Positions 9,180 through 17,895 of a DNA stretch of 64,000 nt are shown one piece after another. Every line of letters begins with the position of its first letter. Position 1 is the stretch's first letter. Source of the stretch: Pleomorphomonas sp. PLEO (lineage in GTDB: Bacteria > Pseudomonadota > Alphaproteobacteria > Rhizobiales > Pleomorphomonadaceae). A model generated the notes under the pieces. It saw nothing but the letters and a program-made list of their open reading frames with translations, had not been told where the DNA came from and did no database searches. Both the position numbers and the translations under genes were made by a program. The DNA lies in the NCBI RefSeq assembly GCF_041320595.1, contig NZ_CP166625.1, positions 4,276,001 to 4,340,000 on the forward strand, read 5' to 3'.

Positions 9180-11267
9180 ATGACCGAGATGAAGCCCCCT
9201 TGCGCCGAGAAGCGGCCTGTTGTGACGACCATCCACGGCGTCGATCTCATCGATGACTATGCCTGGCTTCGCGCCGACAACTGGCAGGATGTTCTGCGCG
9301 ACCCGGATCTGCTCGACCCGGCCATCCGCGCTCATCTCGAGGCAGAGAACGCCTTCTGCGACGCCTTCATGGCCGACACCGTGGGCCTGCAGGAGGCTCT
9401 GGTGGCAGAGATGCGCGGCCGCATCCTCGAGGACGACTCGTCGGTACCGCTGCCGGACGGGCCCTACGCCTACGCCAGCCGCTATCTCACCGGTGCCCAG
9501 CATCCCCGCCTCGTCCGCACGCTACGCGACGGAGGCCCGGAGGAATTGCTGCTCGACGCCGACCAGCTCGCTCGCGGCAAGCCCTATTTCAGCCTGGGAG
9601 GAGCAAGCCACAGCCCCGACCACAAGCTGCTTGCCTATAGCGTCGATGACACCGGCTCGGAATTTCATGTGATCCGCGTCCGCGATCTCGACGCCGATGC
9701 CGACCTCCCCGACGAGATTCCCAACACCTCCGGTGGTGTCGCCTGGGCGGCCGACTCTCGCTCCTTTTTCTATACTTTCATCAACGACAACCACCGTACC
9801 GAGAAGGTCCTGCGCCATGTGATCGGTACGCCGGCCTCAGAAGACATCATCGTCTACGTCGAGGAAGATCCCGGCTTTTTCTGCGGTGTCGACAAAACCC
9901 AGTCTGGCCGTTTCATCGTCATCGATTCCCATGACCATCAGACGGCCGAGGTGCGCCTTATCGATGCCGCCGCGCCGGACAGCCCGCCGCGCCTGGTGAC
10001 GGCACGGGAGACCGAGGTCGAGTATTCGATCGAGGATGATGGCGACGATCGCGTTTATATTCTGACGAATGCCGACGGCGCCGAGGACTTCAAGATCGTC
10101 AATGCGCCGCTTAAAAGCCCGGGCCGCGACAACTGGATCGACGTCGTCGCCCACGAGCCGGGTCGACTTATCTTGTCGATGTCCGTCTTTCAGGGGCGGA
10201 TGGTGCGGCTTGAGCGGGTGGGCGGCCTGCCGCGCATCGTCATCCGCGAGCTATCGAGTGGTCACGAGCATTCCATCACTTTCCCCGAGGAGGCCTATTC
10301 GCTCGGGCTATCTGGGTCCTACGAGTTCGACACCAGCGTCGTCCGCTTCACCTACTCCTCACCGACCACGCCGGCGCAGGTCTACGACTACGACATGGAG
10401 ACCGGCGAGCGCTTTCTGAGGAAGACGCAGGAAGTGCCCTCCGGTCACGAGTCTTCCGACTACGTGACGCGCCGCGTCATGGCGCCTACGGCCGATGGCG
10501 AGAGCGTACCGGTTACCCTGCTCTACCGCGCCGATACGCCGCTCGACGGCTCAGCGCCTTGCCTTCTCTACGGCTATGGTGCCTACGGTATCGCTATTCC
10601 CGCGTCGTTTTCGACGCGTATCCTGTCACTGGTGGACCGCGGGTTCGTCTATGCCATCGCCCATATTCGCGGCGGCAACGAAAAAGGACACCGTTGGTAC
10701 CTCGCCGGTAAGCGTCAAAACAAGCCCAACACCTTCAAGGACTTCATCGCAGCGGCCCGTTATCTTTGCGAGCAGGGCTTCACCTCGGAGGGCCACATCG
10801 TCGCCCACGGTGGCTCGGCTGGCGGCATGCTGATGGGGGCGGTCGCCAACTGGGCGCCTTCGCTCTGGGGTGGGGTGATGGCCGCGGTTCCCTTCGTTGA
10901 CGTGCTCAACACCATGCTCGACGCGACGCTACCGCTTACCCCGCCGGAATGGCCCGAGTGGGGCAATCCGCTCGAAAGCATCGACGACTTCCAGCTCATC
11001 GCATCCTACAGTCCTTATGAAAACGTCATGACACAGGACTATCCTCCGATGTTCGTGCTGGCGGGGCTCGCCGACCCGCGCGTTACCTATTGGGAGCCGG
11101 CAAAATGGTTGGCCCGTCTCAGGGCGCTCAAAACCGACGACAATGCGCAGGTGATGCATGTCAACATGGACGCCGGCCACGGCGGCGCATCCGGCCGCTT
11201 CGACGAATTGAAGGAAACGGCTCTCGAATATGCCTTCGCATTAAAGGTGATGGGCAGAGCTAACTAA
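9180..11267 (+). CDS. ptrB: oligopeptidase B (S9A prolyl oligopeptidase family)
   Basis: A 695-residue serine peptidase with an N-terminal beta-propeller and a C-terminal alpha/beta hydrolase domain. The triad is visible: Ser546 in HGGSAGGMLMG, Asp632 in LADPRVTYWEPAKW and His667 in AGHGGASGRF. The segments VPFVDVLNTMLDATLPLTPPEW and YGAYGIAIPASFS are characteristic of oligopeptidase B, which cleaves short peptides after Arg or Lys in the cytoplasm. The start at 9180 is supported by GGAG five bases upstream; an upstream in-frame extension has no such site. No signal peptide is present. Confidence 0.9.
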   Translation: MTEMKPPCAEKRPVVTTIHGVDLIDDYAWLRADNWQDVLRDPDLLDPAIRAHLEAENAFCDAFMADTVGLQEALVAEMRGRILEDDSSVPLPDGPYAYASRYLTGAQHPRLVRTLRDGGPEELLLDADQLARGKPYFSLGGASHSPDHKLLAYSVDDTGSEFHVIRVRDLDADADLPDEIPNTSGGVAWAADSRSFFYTFINDNHRTEKVLRHVIGTPASEDIIVYVEEDPGFFCGVDKTQSGRFIVIDSHDHQTAEVRLIDAAAPDSPPRLVTARETEVEYSIEDDGDDRVYILTNADGAEDFKIVNAPLKSPGRDNWIDVVAHEPGRLILSMSVFQGRMVRLERVGGLPRIVIRELSSGHEHSITFPEEAYSLGLSGSYEFDTSVVRFTYSSPTTPAQVYDYDMETGERFLRKTQEVPSGHESSDYVTRRVMAPTADGESVPVTLLYRADTPLDGSAPCLLYGYGAYGIAIPASFSTRILSLVDRGFVYAIAHIRGGNEKGHRWYLAGKRQNKPNTFKDFIAAARYLCEQGFTSEGHIVAHGGSAGGMLMGAVANWAPSLWGGVMAAVPFVDVLNTMLDATLPLTPPEWPEWGNPLESIDDFQLIASYSPYENVMTQDYPPMFVLAGLADPRVTYWEPAKWLARLRALKTDDNAQVMHVNMDAGHGGASGRFDELKETALEYAFALKVMGRAN

Positions 11268-11414
11268 TTCGTTTTGCTCACCGAATGGTGCATGGGAGCC
11301 ATGAATCGACTCGTGTCTCATTGCCGATATCAGGAAAAGTGACTATCTATTCTGCATGCACCACCGCCAAGCGGAGATGCTCCGTTTTAGAACGCGCTTT
11401 TTGAGGAGACGACC

Positions 11415-12011
11415 ATGGCTTTCGAGCTGAACGACCTTCCCTACGCCTATGATGCGCTTGGCCCCTACATGTCGCGCGAGACGCTTGAGTATCACCACGA
11501 CAAGCATCACCTCGCCTACGTGAACAATGGCAACAACCTGATCAAGGGCACCGAGTGGGAAGGCAAGAGCGTCGAAGAGGTCGTGAAGGGCTCCTTCGGC
11601 AAGAATCCCGCCGTCTTCAATAACGTCGCCCAGCATTACAACCACTTCTATTTCTGGCAGTGGATGAAGCCGAACGGCGGCGGTGCCATTCCTGGCGAGC
11701 TCCTCAAGAAGATCAATGAGGACCTCGGTGGTCTCGACAAGTTCCGCGCGGACTTCATTCAGGCGGGCATGACGCAGTTCGGCGCCGGCTGGGCCTGGCT
11801 GTCGCTCAAGGATGGCAAGCTTGCTATTTCCAAGACGCCGAATGGCGAGAACCCGCTGGTCGCTGGCGCAACGCCGCTGCTCGGCGTCGACGTGTGGGAG
11901 CATTCCTACTACATCGACTATCGCAACCTGCGTCAGAAGTATCTCGAAGCCTTCTTCGATAACCTGGTCAACTGGGAGTTCGTCGCCGAACTCTACGCCA
12001 AGGCTAGCTGA
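11415..12011 (+). CDS. sodB: superoxide dismutase, Fe/Mn family
   Basis: A 198-residue SOD that converts superoxide to peroxide and oxygen. Metal ligands are visible: His27 in LEYHHDKHH, His77 in NVAQHYNHFYFWQW, and the Asp and His of DVWEHSYYIDY. Length and motifs fit the cytoplasmic Fe-dependent SodB of alphaproteobacteria, but iron versus manganese cannot be decided from these motifs alone. GAGGAG lies upstream of the ATG. A strong GC hairpin follows the gene. Confidence 0.9.
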   Translation: MAFELNDLPYAYDALGPYMSRETLEYHHDKHHLAYVNNGNNLIKGTEWEGKSVEEVVKGSFGKNPAVFNNVAQHYNHFYFWQWMKPNGGGAIPGELLKKINEDLGGLDKFRADFIQAGMTQFGAGWAWLSLKDGKLAISKTPNGENPLVAGATPLLGVDVWEHSYYIDYRNLRQKYLEAFFDNLVNWEFVAELYAKAS

Positions 12012-12060
12012 GCTGGCAGTCTTTCGCGCCCGCCGATTGTGATGCGGAGCGTTCTTATCA

Positions 12061-12090
12061 GGGCCCCGGAGCGTCCGGGGCCCTAGCTTT
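12061..12090 (+). terminator. hairpin terminator after sodB
   Basis: A perfect 10-bp stem, GGGCCCCGGA with a GCG loop and TCCGGGGCCC, is followed by a weak T-containing tail (TAGCTTTA). It is 50 bases after the sodB stop. Confidence 0.7.
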
Positions 12091-12208
12091 ATCCAGCAAT
12101 ATGTATTGTCCGACGCAGAGCGAGCCACTATCACTATCGTGGTGGGAACCGGGGTGTTTCGCTCTCCGGTTTATTTAATTCAAGTTGTGCAACGGTTGAC
12201 GGGGCGCC

Positions 12209-12976
12209 ATGCCTAAACTGACGGAATTCATCGCTCGGACGATCATCATCGTCGACGACAGCCCCCGTTTTCGCCGTTTTGTGGCGGGCATGCTCAACGA
12301 ATTCGGCTTTCGCAATGTCCACGAATTCTCCAGTACCGATCAAGCCTTCGAATTCCTGACCAACCGGCACGTCGACTTGGTCATGTCTGACCTCGGTATG
12401 GAGCCAATGGATGGTTTTGCTTTCGCAGACCGCATCCGTCATGGCGGCGCCATCATCAACCGCATGGTGCCAATCCTGCTGATGACCGGTCATGCCAGCC
12501 GGCAGAACGTACAAAAGGCGGTGATGGCCGGGATCGACGAGATCGCGGTCAAGCCGATGTCGTCCAACTATCTTGCCGAGCGCTTGCTGACGGTCTTCGG
12601 GCGCCCTCGCGTCTATGTAAAGACCGGATCGGGCTATTTCGGTCCCGATCGCCGGCGGCGCAATGATCCCACCTATCGAGGCCCGGAGCGCCGGTCGGGG
12701 CAGTCCGCGGAAATCGTTTCGGAAGAGCGGCTGCTGGCGCTGCGTGAGGCTGCCTCGCTGCGGAGCCGAGGCCTCTTGCCGGATGCACCTCTCGGCATGC
12801 CGCCGCCGCCCGAAGATCTCGGCTTCTTGATTACCCATATCGGCTTCCGCCACAATGCTAATGAGGCCGTTTATGGAGACTTGGTGGGCGAACGCGCGGC
12901 GCCCGTCATTCCGGTTGTCGTCAAGCGCTCACGGCGGCCGCGTGCACCAGCGGCACAGCCATCACGTGACCGTTGA
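12209..12976 (+). CDS. response regulator receiver protein with GPDRR/GPERR tail
   Basis: Residues 10-130 form a CheY-like receiver with the acidic pair in IIIVDDSP, the phospho-acceptor Asp in VMSDLGMEPMDG, Thr in LLMTGHA and Lys in IAVKPMS. The C-terminal 125 residues have no DNA-binding or enzymatic domain that I recognise. They carry two related motifs, FGPDRRRRND and RGPERRSG, then a Pro/Arg-rich tail. Similar GPxRR motifs follow receiver domains in other alphaproteobacterial stand-alone regulators. No partner kinase is adjacent. Signal output is unknown and is likely by protein contact. Confidence 0.75.
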   Translation: MPKLTEFIARTIIIVDDSPRFRRFVAGMLNEFGFRNVHEFSSTDQAFEFLTNRHVDLVMSDLGMEPMDGFAFADRIRHGGAIINRMVPILLMTGHASRQNVQKAVMAGIDEIAVKPMSSNYLAERLLTVFGRPRVYVKTGSGYFGPDRRRRNDPTYRGPERRSGQSAEIVSEERLLALREAASLRSRGLLPDAPLGMPPPPEDLGFLITHIGFRHNANEAVYGDLVGERAAPVIPVVVKRSRRPRAPAAQPSRDR

Positions 12977-12979
12977 TCA

Positions 12980-13291
12980 TCAGCCGCCGCTACGAGTACA
13001 AACGGCCGACCACACGTTTTCGCTATACTCGCTCTGCATATTGTAGAGCCAGTTGCGGCAGAATTTTTCTGTCTTGAAGCAGCGACGCTCGGCGGCATCC
13101 TCGTACTTCATCCAGCCGTGGTCGACCTCCTTGCGCCCGTGGAAATAGCCCTGCCAGAGATTTCCGCCGCCCGCGCCGTCCGGGCAGGCCAATGCCTCGG
13201 TCGGTCGGGCGATAAAGGAGGCGGCCGCCACTGGAAGGGCGGAGCCAAGCGAAAGCGCAATCATCAGTCCGGCAGCCGCTGTCATCCGCAT
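12980..13291 (-). CDS. small secreted protein of unknown function
   Basis: A 103-residue protein with a clear Sec signal peptide (about residues 1-24, cleavage after VAAA). The mature part holds several cysteines, with motifs LACPDGAGG, CFKTEKFCRNWLYNM and AVCTRSGG. This suggests a disulfide-stabilised periplasmic or secreted protein. GAGGAGG lies seven bases before the ATG. I do not recognise the family. The gene converges on the receiver gene with a three-base gap, and a hairpin-rich repeat element lies upstream. Confidence 0.6.
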   Translation of the reverse strand: MRMTAAAGLMIALSLGSALPVAAASFIARPTEALACPDGAGGGNLWQGYFHGRKEVDHGWMKYEDAAERRCFKTEKFCRNWLYNMQSEYSENVWSAVCTRSGG

Positions 13292-13310
13292 ATTTGCCTC
13301 CTCACGGTTT

Positions 13311-13436
13311 ATACCAATTCGCGATGATGCTGACGCATCCGCTCAGTGAACCATTGTCGATTTCTCATTCGCATCAGTGGCGTGAGAAATCGACAAGCAG
13401 AATACCAAGAGACATTTTCAATACATCTTGGTATTC
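13311..13436. repeat. hairpin-rich repeat-like element (three inverted repeats)
   Basis: Three perfect inverted repeats lie in a row. GATGC-TGAC-GCATC is at 13326-13339. A 14-bp arm pair (TTGTCGATTTCTCA and its complement) is at 13354-13367 and 13383-13396. An 11-bp pair (GAATACCAAGA and its complement) is at 13400-13410 and 13426-13436. The two larger hairpins both have 15-nt loops and are only 3 nt apart. ATACCAA also occurs at 13311-13317. No T-tract follows, so this is not a standard terminator. It looks like a REP/BIME-type or small MITE-like element, but only one copy is present in the window. Confidence 0.6.
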
Positions 13437-13535
13437 GAGCCGGCGGCTTTGCGCAGCTCGGGTCACATCCCCCCTGATGTTCGTCTCAACGACGGCATTT
13501 TCAAGAGGACGGGCCAAGGAAAGCCGCCCCTTTTC

Positions 13536-14390
13536 TCAGGCGTGGGCATACGCCCAATAGAGTTCACGAGCCCGCCGAGTCACCGGGCCAACCTGGAACT
13601 CGCGTGTCTCAAAGCGCAGGATCGGCGTAACTTTTCCATAGTTACCCGCCGCGAAGATCTCGTCGGCCGCGGCCAGATCCTCGGTTTTCAGCACGCATTC
13701 GCGGACGTCAAACCCATCGTCGCGCAAAAGCTGGATGATGCGGGAGCGCGTGATACCGGCAAGGAATACGCCGGTAGCCGCCGGCGTCATCACGACACCG
13801 TCCTTGGCGATGAACAGGTTTGCCGTGCCGAGTTCGCAGACATTGCCCAGCACGTCTAGCAATACCGCGTTGTCGAAGCCCTTGGCCTTGGCCTCCAGCA
13901 TGGCGCGGCCATTGTTGGGATAGAGGCATCCGGCCTTGGCGTTGACCAGCGCCGTCTCGGGCAACGGGCGGCGGTAGCGTGTGGTGGTCACCGCGTAGCC
14001 CTCGTCGATCGAGGGAATCGGCGCCTCGTAAAGGCTGAGACAGAAGCGGGTCGATTCGGCTTCCGGCGGCACGCCCATGAAACCGCCATCCTCGGCCCAG
14101 TACATCGGCCGTATATAGAGCGCCGCGTCGCCTGAGAAGCGGGCAAAGCCCTCGCGGGCCAAAGCCTCTATCTCCTCGGCTGGGCGGAGGGCATCAAGGC
14201 CCATGGCGATGGCGCTGCGGTTGACGCGCTGGCAATGAAGGTCGAGGTCGGGCGCAACACCTTCGAAATAGCGGGCGCCATCAAACACTGACGAGCCGAG
14301 CCAGGAAGAATGCGTCCTGACGCCCATGATCTGCACGTTGCCCTCGTGCCATTTTCCGTCCAACCACGTCCACGTTTGAGACCACGCCAC
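13536..14390 (-). CDS. ilvE: branched-chain amino acid aminotransferase-like protein
   Basis: A PLP-dependent class IV (fold type IV) aminotransferase of 284 residues. It opens with AWSQTWTWLDGKWHEGN and has ALYIRPMYWAEDGGF. The PLP lysine is in VNAKAGCLYPNN, followed by NAVLLDVLGNVCELGTANLF and GVFLAGITRSRIIQLL. These fit branched-chain aminotransferases, which interconvert Val/Leu/Ile and their keto acids, although related class IV enzymes (D-amino acid or ADC lyase type) cannot be excluded. I chose a GTG start at 14390 with AAGGA seven bases upstream. A long inverted repeat lies 26-71 bases upstream. Confidence 0.8.
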   Translation of the reverse strand: MAWSQTWTWLDGKWHEGNVQIMGVRTHSSWLGSSVFDGARYFEGVAPDLDLHCQRVNRSAIAMGLDALRPAEEIEALAREGFARFSGDAALYIRPMYWAEDGGFMGVPPEAESTRFCLSLYEAPIPSIDEGYAVTTTRYRRPLPETALVNAKAGCLYPNNGRAMLEAKAKGFDNAVLLDVLGNVCELGTANLFIAKDGVVMTPAATGVFLAGITRSRIIQLLRDDGFDVRECVLKTEDLAAADEIFAAGNYGKVTPILRFETREFQVGPVTRRARELYWAYAHA

Positions 14391-14415
14391 GATACTGTCC
14401 TTCCGTTTCTGGTTG

Positions 14416-14461
14416 CGGTCGTTGTCATATCGCCGGCAACGCGGCGATGTGACAACGACCG
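14416..14461. promoter_or_regulatory. 20-bp inverted repeat in the ilvE leader/divergent promoter
   Basis: Arms at 14416-14435 and 14442-14461 pair over 20 bp with a single T/G wobble (14429 with 14449). They are separated by a 6-nt loop. The arms begin CGGTCGTTGTCA. The element lies between the divergent ilvE-like gene (minus) and the haloacid-dehalogenase-like gene (plus). As RNA from the minus strand it would be a very stable leader hairpin ending about 25 nt before the GTG start. No T-tract follows it. It could be an operator or an RNA control element. Confidence 0.55.
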
Positions 14462-14595
14462 GATGAAAACCCGCCCCTCTGCAGGCTTTTCCGCATGTCT
14501 GTTTTGCCGGTTTCAAGATAACCGAATATATCCGATACCGAAGTTGCGAAAGCCGCTGGATTCACGAATCGACGGCTGCGAGTGGAGACAGCGGC

Positions 14596-15255
14596 ATGTA
14601 CCATCCGATCTTCCTGTTCGATGCCTACGGCACGCTGTTCGACGTCCACTCGGCTGTTCGCCGGCACGCCGCCGAACTTGGCCCGGATGCACAGCGCCTG
14701 TCCGAGCTATGGCGCACCAAGCAGCTCGAATACTCCTGGATCCGGTCGGCGACCGGCGCCTACAAGGATTTCTGGGCCTTGACCAAAGACGCGCTCGACG
14801 CTGCCTTCGCCGTTTATCCGCAGGTGGATCCGGACCTGCGCGAGAAGCTGCTCGAAGCTTATCGCAGCTGCGACTGCTTTCCCGAGGTGCCGGCGGTGCT
14901 GCGCGACCTGAAAATTGCAGGCACCCGCATCGCCATCCTATCGAACGGCAGTCCATTGATGCTCAACAGGGCGATCCGTGCCGCCGGTCTCGGCGACATC
15001 ATCGACGACGTGCTGTCCGTGGACACGATCGGTTGCTACAAGCCCGACCCGCGCGTTTATGAAATGGCAACGACGCATTTCCGCGTTTTCCCAAGCGCCA
15101 TCTCCTTCCAGTCGTCCAACCGCTGGGACGTGGCTGGCGGCTCCAAGTACGGCTTCCGTACAGTTTGGATCAACCGCACCGGCGCGCTCGACGAATATCC
15201 CGACATGCGGCCGGCGGCCGAACTTTCCGATCTTACCGGTCTGACAAAGCTCTGA
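14596..15255 (+). CDS. haloacid dehalogenase type II (HAD superfamily)
   Basis: A 219-residue HAD hydrolase. The nucleophile Asp is in LFDAYGTLFDV. Motif II is the Ser of AILSNGSP, motif III the Lys in GCYKPDPRVYE, and the end motif is SSNRWDVAGGSKYGF. The WxxK-type helix (LWRTKQLEYSWIRS) and SSNxWDVAG are signatures of (S)-2-haloacid dehalogenases, which hydrolyse short 2-haloalkanoic acids. The natural substrate here is unknown. GGAGACAG precedes the ATG. Confidence 0.85.
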   Translation: MYHPIFLFDAYGTLFDVHSAVRRHAAELGPDAQRLSELWRTKQLEYSWIRSATGAYKDFWALTKDALDAAFAVYPQVDPDLREKLLEAYRSCDCFPEVPAVLRDLKIAGTRIAILSNGSPLMLNRAIRAAGLGDIIDDVLSVDTIGCYKPDPRVYEMATTHFRVFPSAISFQSSNRWDVAGGSKYGFRTVWINRTGALDEYPDMRPAAELSDLTGLTKL

Positions 15256-15367
15256 CAGGGTGATTACCCTCTTCGTAACCTCGTCTCGCTAACGTCCTAT
15301 CCGCAGGTTTTAGCAGTGTTTTCGGCAACGTCGGGCGAAGATCCCGCCGCGGCATCAGGGGGCAGAC

Positions 15368-17356
15368 ATGACCGAGCTTCACGCGCTCGCCGCGGCAATC
15401 GGCCTGGTACGAATCTGGTGGGACGTCGCCGGCCGGCAGCAGGAGGTGAGCGATGAAGCCCTCGGCGCCATCGCCACCGCTCTTGGCTATCCCGCCGGTA
15501 GCGCGGCCGCGATCGCCCAAAGTCTTGCGAGGATCGAGGATGAGCGCCAGCGTCCGCCCTCCCTTCTGGTTGCCGACGTCGGTCGGCCGATACAGCTTCC
15601 CTCCAGCCTCGCCCGCGCGGATGTCATCGCCGAGGACGGAACAAGCCGCGCATTGCCGATAGAGGGAGGCTATCTGCCAGCGATCGCCGAGCCAGGCTAC
15701 TACCGCCTTTCCATCGGAGCGCACGCGTTGACGCTCGCTGTCGCTCCGTCCCGTTGCCACGGTATCGACGAGCTCGGAGAACGCCGCGTCTGGGGGCCTT
15801 CGATCCAGATTCCCTCACTTCGTGGCTTGACGCCACAGCCGTTCGGCCATTTCGGCCATCTCGACGACGCGGTGGGGCGCTTTGCCGCCCGTGGCGCCGA
15901 TGTCGTGATGATCAATCCTGTCCATGCCCTGTTCCCCGGCCATGGCATTGGCTTCAGCCCCTACTCGCCCTCAAGCCGATTATTCCTGAACGGCGCCATG
16001 GGTGACCCGGCGCTGGTCGGCTTGCCACCCTTGCCGCCGGGCGACGCCGGCGACACCTTGATTGACTGGGAGAACGCCCTACCGGCGCGCCTCGCTCAGC
16101 TCCGGACGGTTTTCAACAGCTTGGCGCCCGAGATCAGGTCCCGCGTTGTCAAAGACAGCCTCGCCGGTGGCGAGGCCTTGCGCCGTCATGCCATCTTCGA
16201 CGCGCTCGATGTGCGATTTCGGGCACGCGGCCTTGATGGCTGGCGGACGTGGCCAACGCCGTTTCATGACCCCGACGGCGCAACGGTACGCCAGTTTGCT
16301 GCCGAAAATCCGGACGAGATCACCTTTCATCTGTTCGTCCAGTGGCTAGCCCACGAGAGTCTCGCAGCGGTGCAGAGCCATGCCAAAGCGGCAGGCATGG
16401 GCATCGGCCTTCTGGCCGACCTAGCGGTCGGCGTCCACACCGGTGGCAGCGACAGCTGGAGCCAGCGCGATCACCTGCTCGACGGTCTCACCATCGGCGC
16501 GCCACCCGATCCGCTTGGCCCGCTCGGGCAGAACTGGATGCTCACCACCTTCTCGCCGCGCGGCCTCGCTGAAAGCGGCTATGCGGCTTGGATCGCCACC
16601 CTCCGGTCGGCACTGAGCCGCGCCGGCGGCCTCAGGATCGACCACGCCTTCGGTCTGTCGCGCCTATGGGTGATGCCGGAAGGGCGCTCGTCGGCCGATG
16701 GTGCCTATCTCACCTATCCATTCCACGATCTCACACGCCTCGCCGCTCTCGAATCACACAGGGCGAAGGCGCTCATCGTCGCCGAAGACCTCGGCACCAA
16801 GCCTGGCGGCTTTGCCGAAGCGATCGACGCAACCGGCATGTTCGGCATGCGCGTTCTGTGGTTCGAACGGGCGCTCGACCATGGCTTCATCGGCCCTCAG
16901 GATTACCCACCGGACAGCGTCGCCATGACAGGTACCCATGACACCACCACCGTTGCCGGCTGGTGGGCGGGCCACGATCTCAACTGGGCCGAAGACCTCG
17001 GCCGCCTTCCGCTCGCTTCCAACCGTGAGAAGGAGGACGAGCGAAGGGCGTGGGACCGAGGCCTTCTTTGGGCGACTTTTGGCGGCAGCGAGCCGCGCCC
17101 ACAGCCCGACGATCCAAACCCGGTGGTCGAAGCGGCGCTCCGTCACATTGGGCGGTCGCGCTCACGCCTCGCCATCGCACCCCTTGAGGACATTTTGGCG
17201 CTCGAAGAGCAGCCCAACCTGCCGGGAACCATCACCGAGCATCCCAACTGGCGCCGCCGCATGACCGCGCCGCTCGAAGACCTGCTCGCCACGCCCGACG
17301 TCACCCAGTGCATCGAAACACTGGCGGCGGCGCGCAAGGAGCCACCGGCGGGATAA
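15368..17356 (+). CDS. malQ: 4-alpha-glucanotransferase (GH77)
   Basis: A 662-residue amylomaltase-type enzyme that transfers alpha-1,4-glucan segments in maltodextrin or glycogen metabolism. GH77 features include RVWGPSIQIPSLR near residue 140, FSPYSPSSRLFLN, GLLADLAVGVHTGGSDSW with the nucleophile-region Asp, GGLRIDHAFGLSRLWV, IVAEDLGTKPGGF with the acid/base Glu, and TGTHDTTTVAGWW. GGGGGCAG lies before the ATG. The GNAT gene follows after 22 bases, possibly co-transcribed. No other glycogen genes are adjacent. Confidence 0.9.
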   Translation: MTELHALAAAIGLVRIWWDVAGRQQEVSDEALGAIATALGYPAGSAAAIAQSLARIEDERQRPPSLLVADVGRPIQLPSSLARADVIAEDGTSRALPIEGGYLPAIAEPGYYRLSIGAHALTLAVAPSRCHGIDELGERRVWGPSIQIPSLRGLTPQPFGHFGHLDDAVGRFAARGADVVMINPVHALFPGHGIGFSPYSPSSRLFLNGAMGDPALVGLPPLPPGDAGDTLIDWENALPARLAQLRTVFNSLAPEIRSRVVKDSLAGGEALRRHAIFDALDVRFRARGLDGWRTWPTPFHDPDGATVRQFAAENPDEITFHLFVQWLAHESLAAVQSHAKAAGMGIGLLADLAVGVHTGGSDSWSQRDHLLDGLTIGAPPDPLGPLGQNWMLTTFSPRGLAESGYAAWIATLRSALSRAGGLRIDHAFGLSRLWVMPEGRSSADGAYLTYPFHDLTRLAALESHRAKALIVAEDLGTKPGGFAEAIDATGMFGMRVLWFERALDHGFIGPQDYPPDSVAMTGTHDTTTVAGWWAGHDLNWAEDLGRLPLASNREKEDERRAWDRGLLWATFGGSEPRPQPDDPNPVVEAALRHIGRSRSRLAIAPLEDILALEEQPNLPGTITEHPNWRRRMTAPLEDLLATPDVTQCIETLAAARKEPPAG

Positions 17357-17378
17357 AGATAAAATAGGGAGCACCACC

Positions 17379-17879
17379 ATGAAGGTCAGACCGGCTTTGC
17401 CGGCGGACGCCGAAGGCATGAGCGTTGTTCTTCGGGAAATACTCGCGGCCTGGAAAAGTAACCGTCCTTGCTCGATCGAGCATGTTCGCATGTTCTATGT
17501 CGAACATCCCGATAGAATAGAATGCTCAGTTGTGGAGTCCGACAAGGGAGACATCCTCGGCTTTCAGTCGCTGAAGCTCGCCACCGAAGGAAATAGCTGG
17601 GGCGTGCCACCTGGTTGGGGCGTCATTGGGACTTACGTGAAACTCGGCGCAGGACGCCAAGGTATCGGAAAGACCCTATTCCAAGCCACGCGAGAAGCAG
17701 CCCGAAAAGCGAAGTTACCGAACATCGACGCAACAATAGGCGAGAACAACGATCTTGGCCTTGCCTATTATGAGGCCATGGGATTCCGTACTTATCGTAA
17801 GGAACCGGGCAGGATTTCCAAAGTCTACGTGGTATTTTCACCAACTGACGCCGACTCTCGCGGCGCCAGCACTAAATAA
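17379..17879 (+). CDS. GNAT family N-acetyltransferase
   Basis: A 166-residue GNAT-fold protein opening MKVRPALPADAEGM, a typical first strand and helix. The acetyl-CoA loop is seen in GAGRQGIGKTLFQATRE, and the C-terminal NDLGLAYYEAMGFRTY is characteristic. The substrate cannot be inferred. AGGGAGC lies upstream. It follows malQ closely and converges on the HerA-like gene. Confidence 0.82.
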   Translation: MKVRPALPADAEGMSVVLREILAAWKSNRPCSIEHVRMFYVEHPDRIECSVVESDKGDILGFQSLKLATEGNSWGVPPGWGVIGTYVKLGAGRQGIGKTLFQATREAARKAKLPNIDATIGENNDLGLAYYEAMGFRTYRKEPGRISKVYVVFSPTDADSRGASTK

Positions 17880-17895
17880 ATACGGGTCGCCGCCC

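Noticed and set aside
12061-12083. The GC hairpin after sodB as an iron-regulatory small-RNA site.
   Set aside because: It is a simple perfect stem at terminator distance. Nothing points to more than transcription termination.
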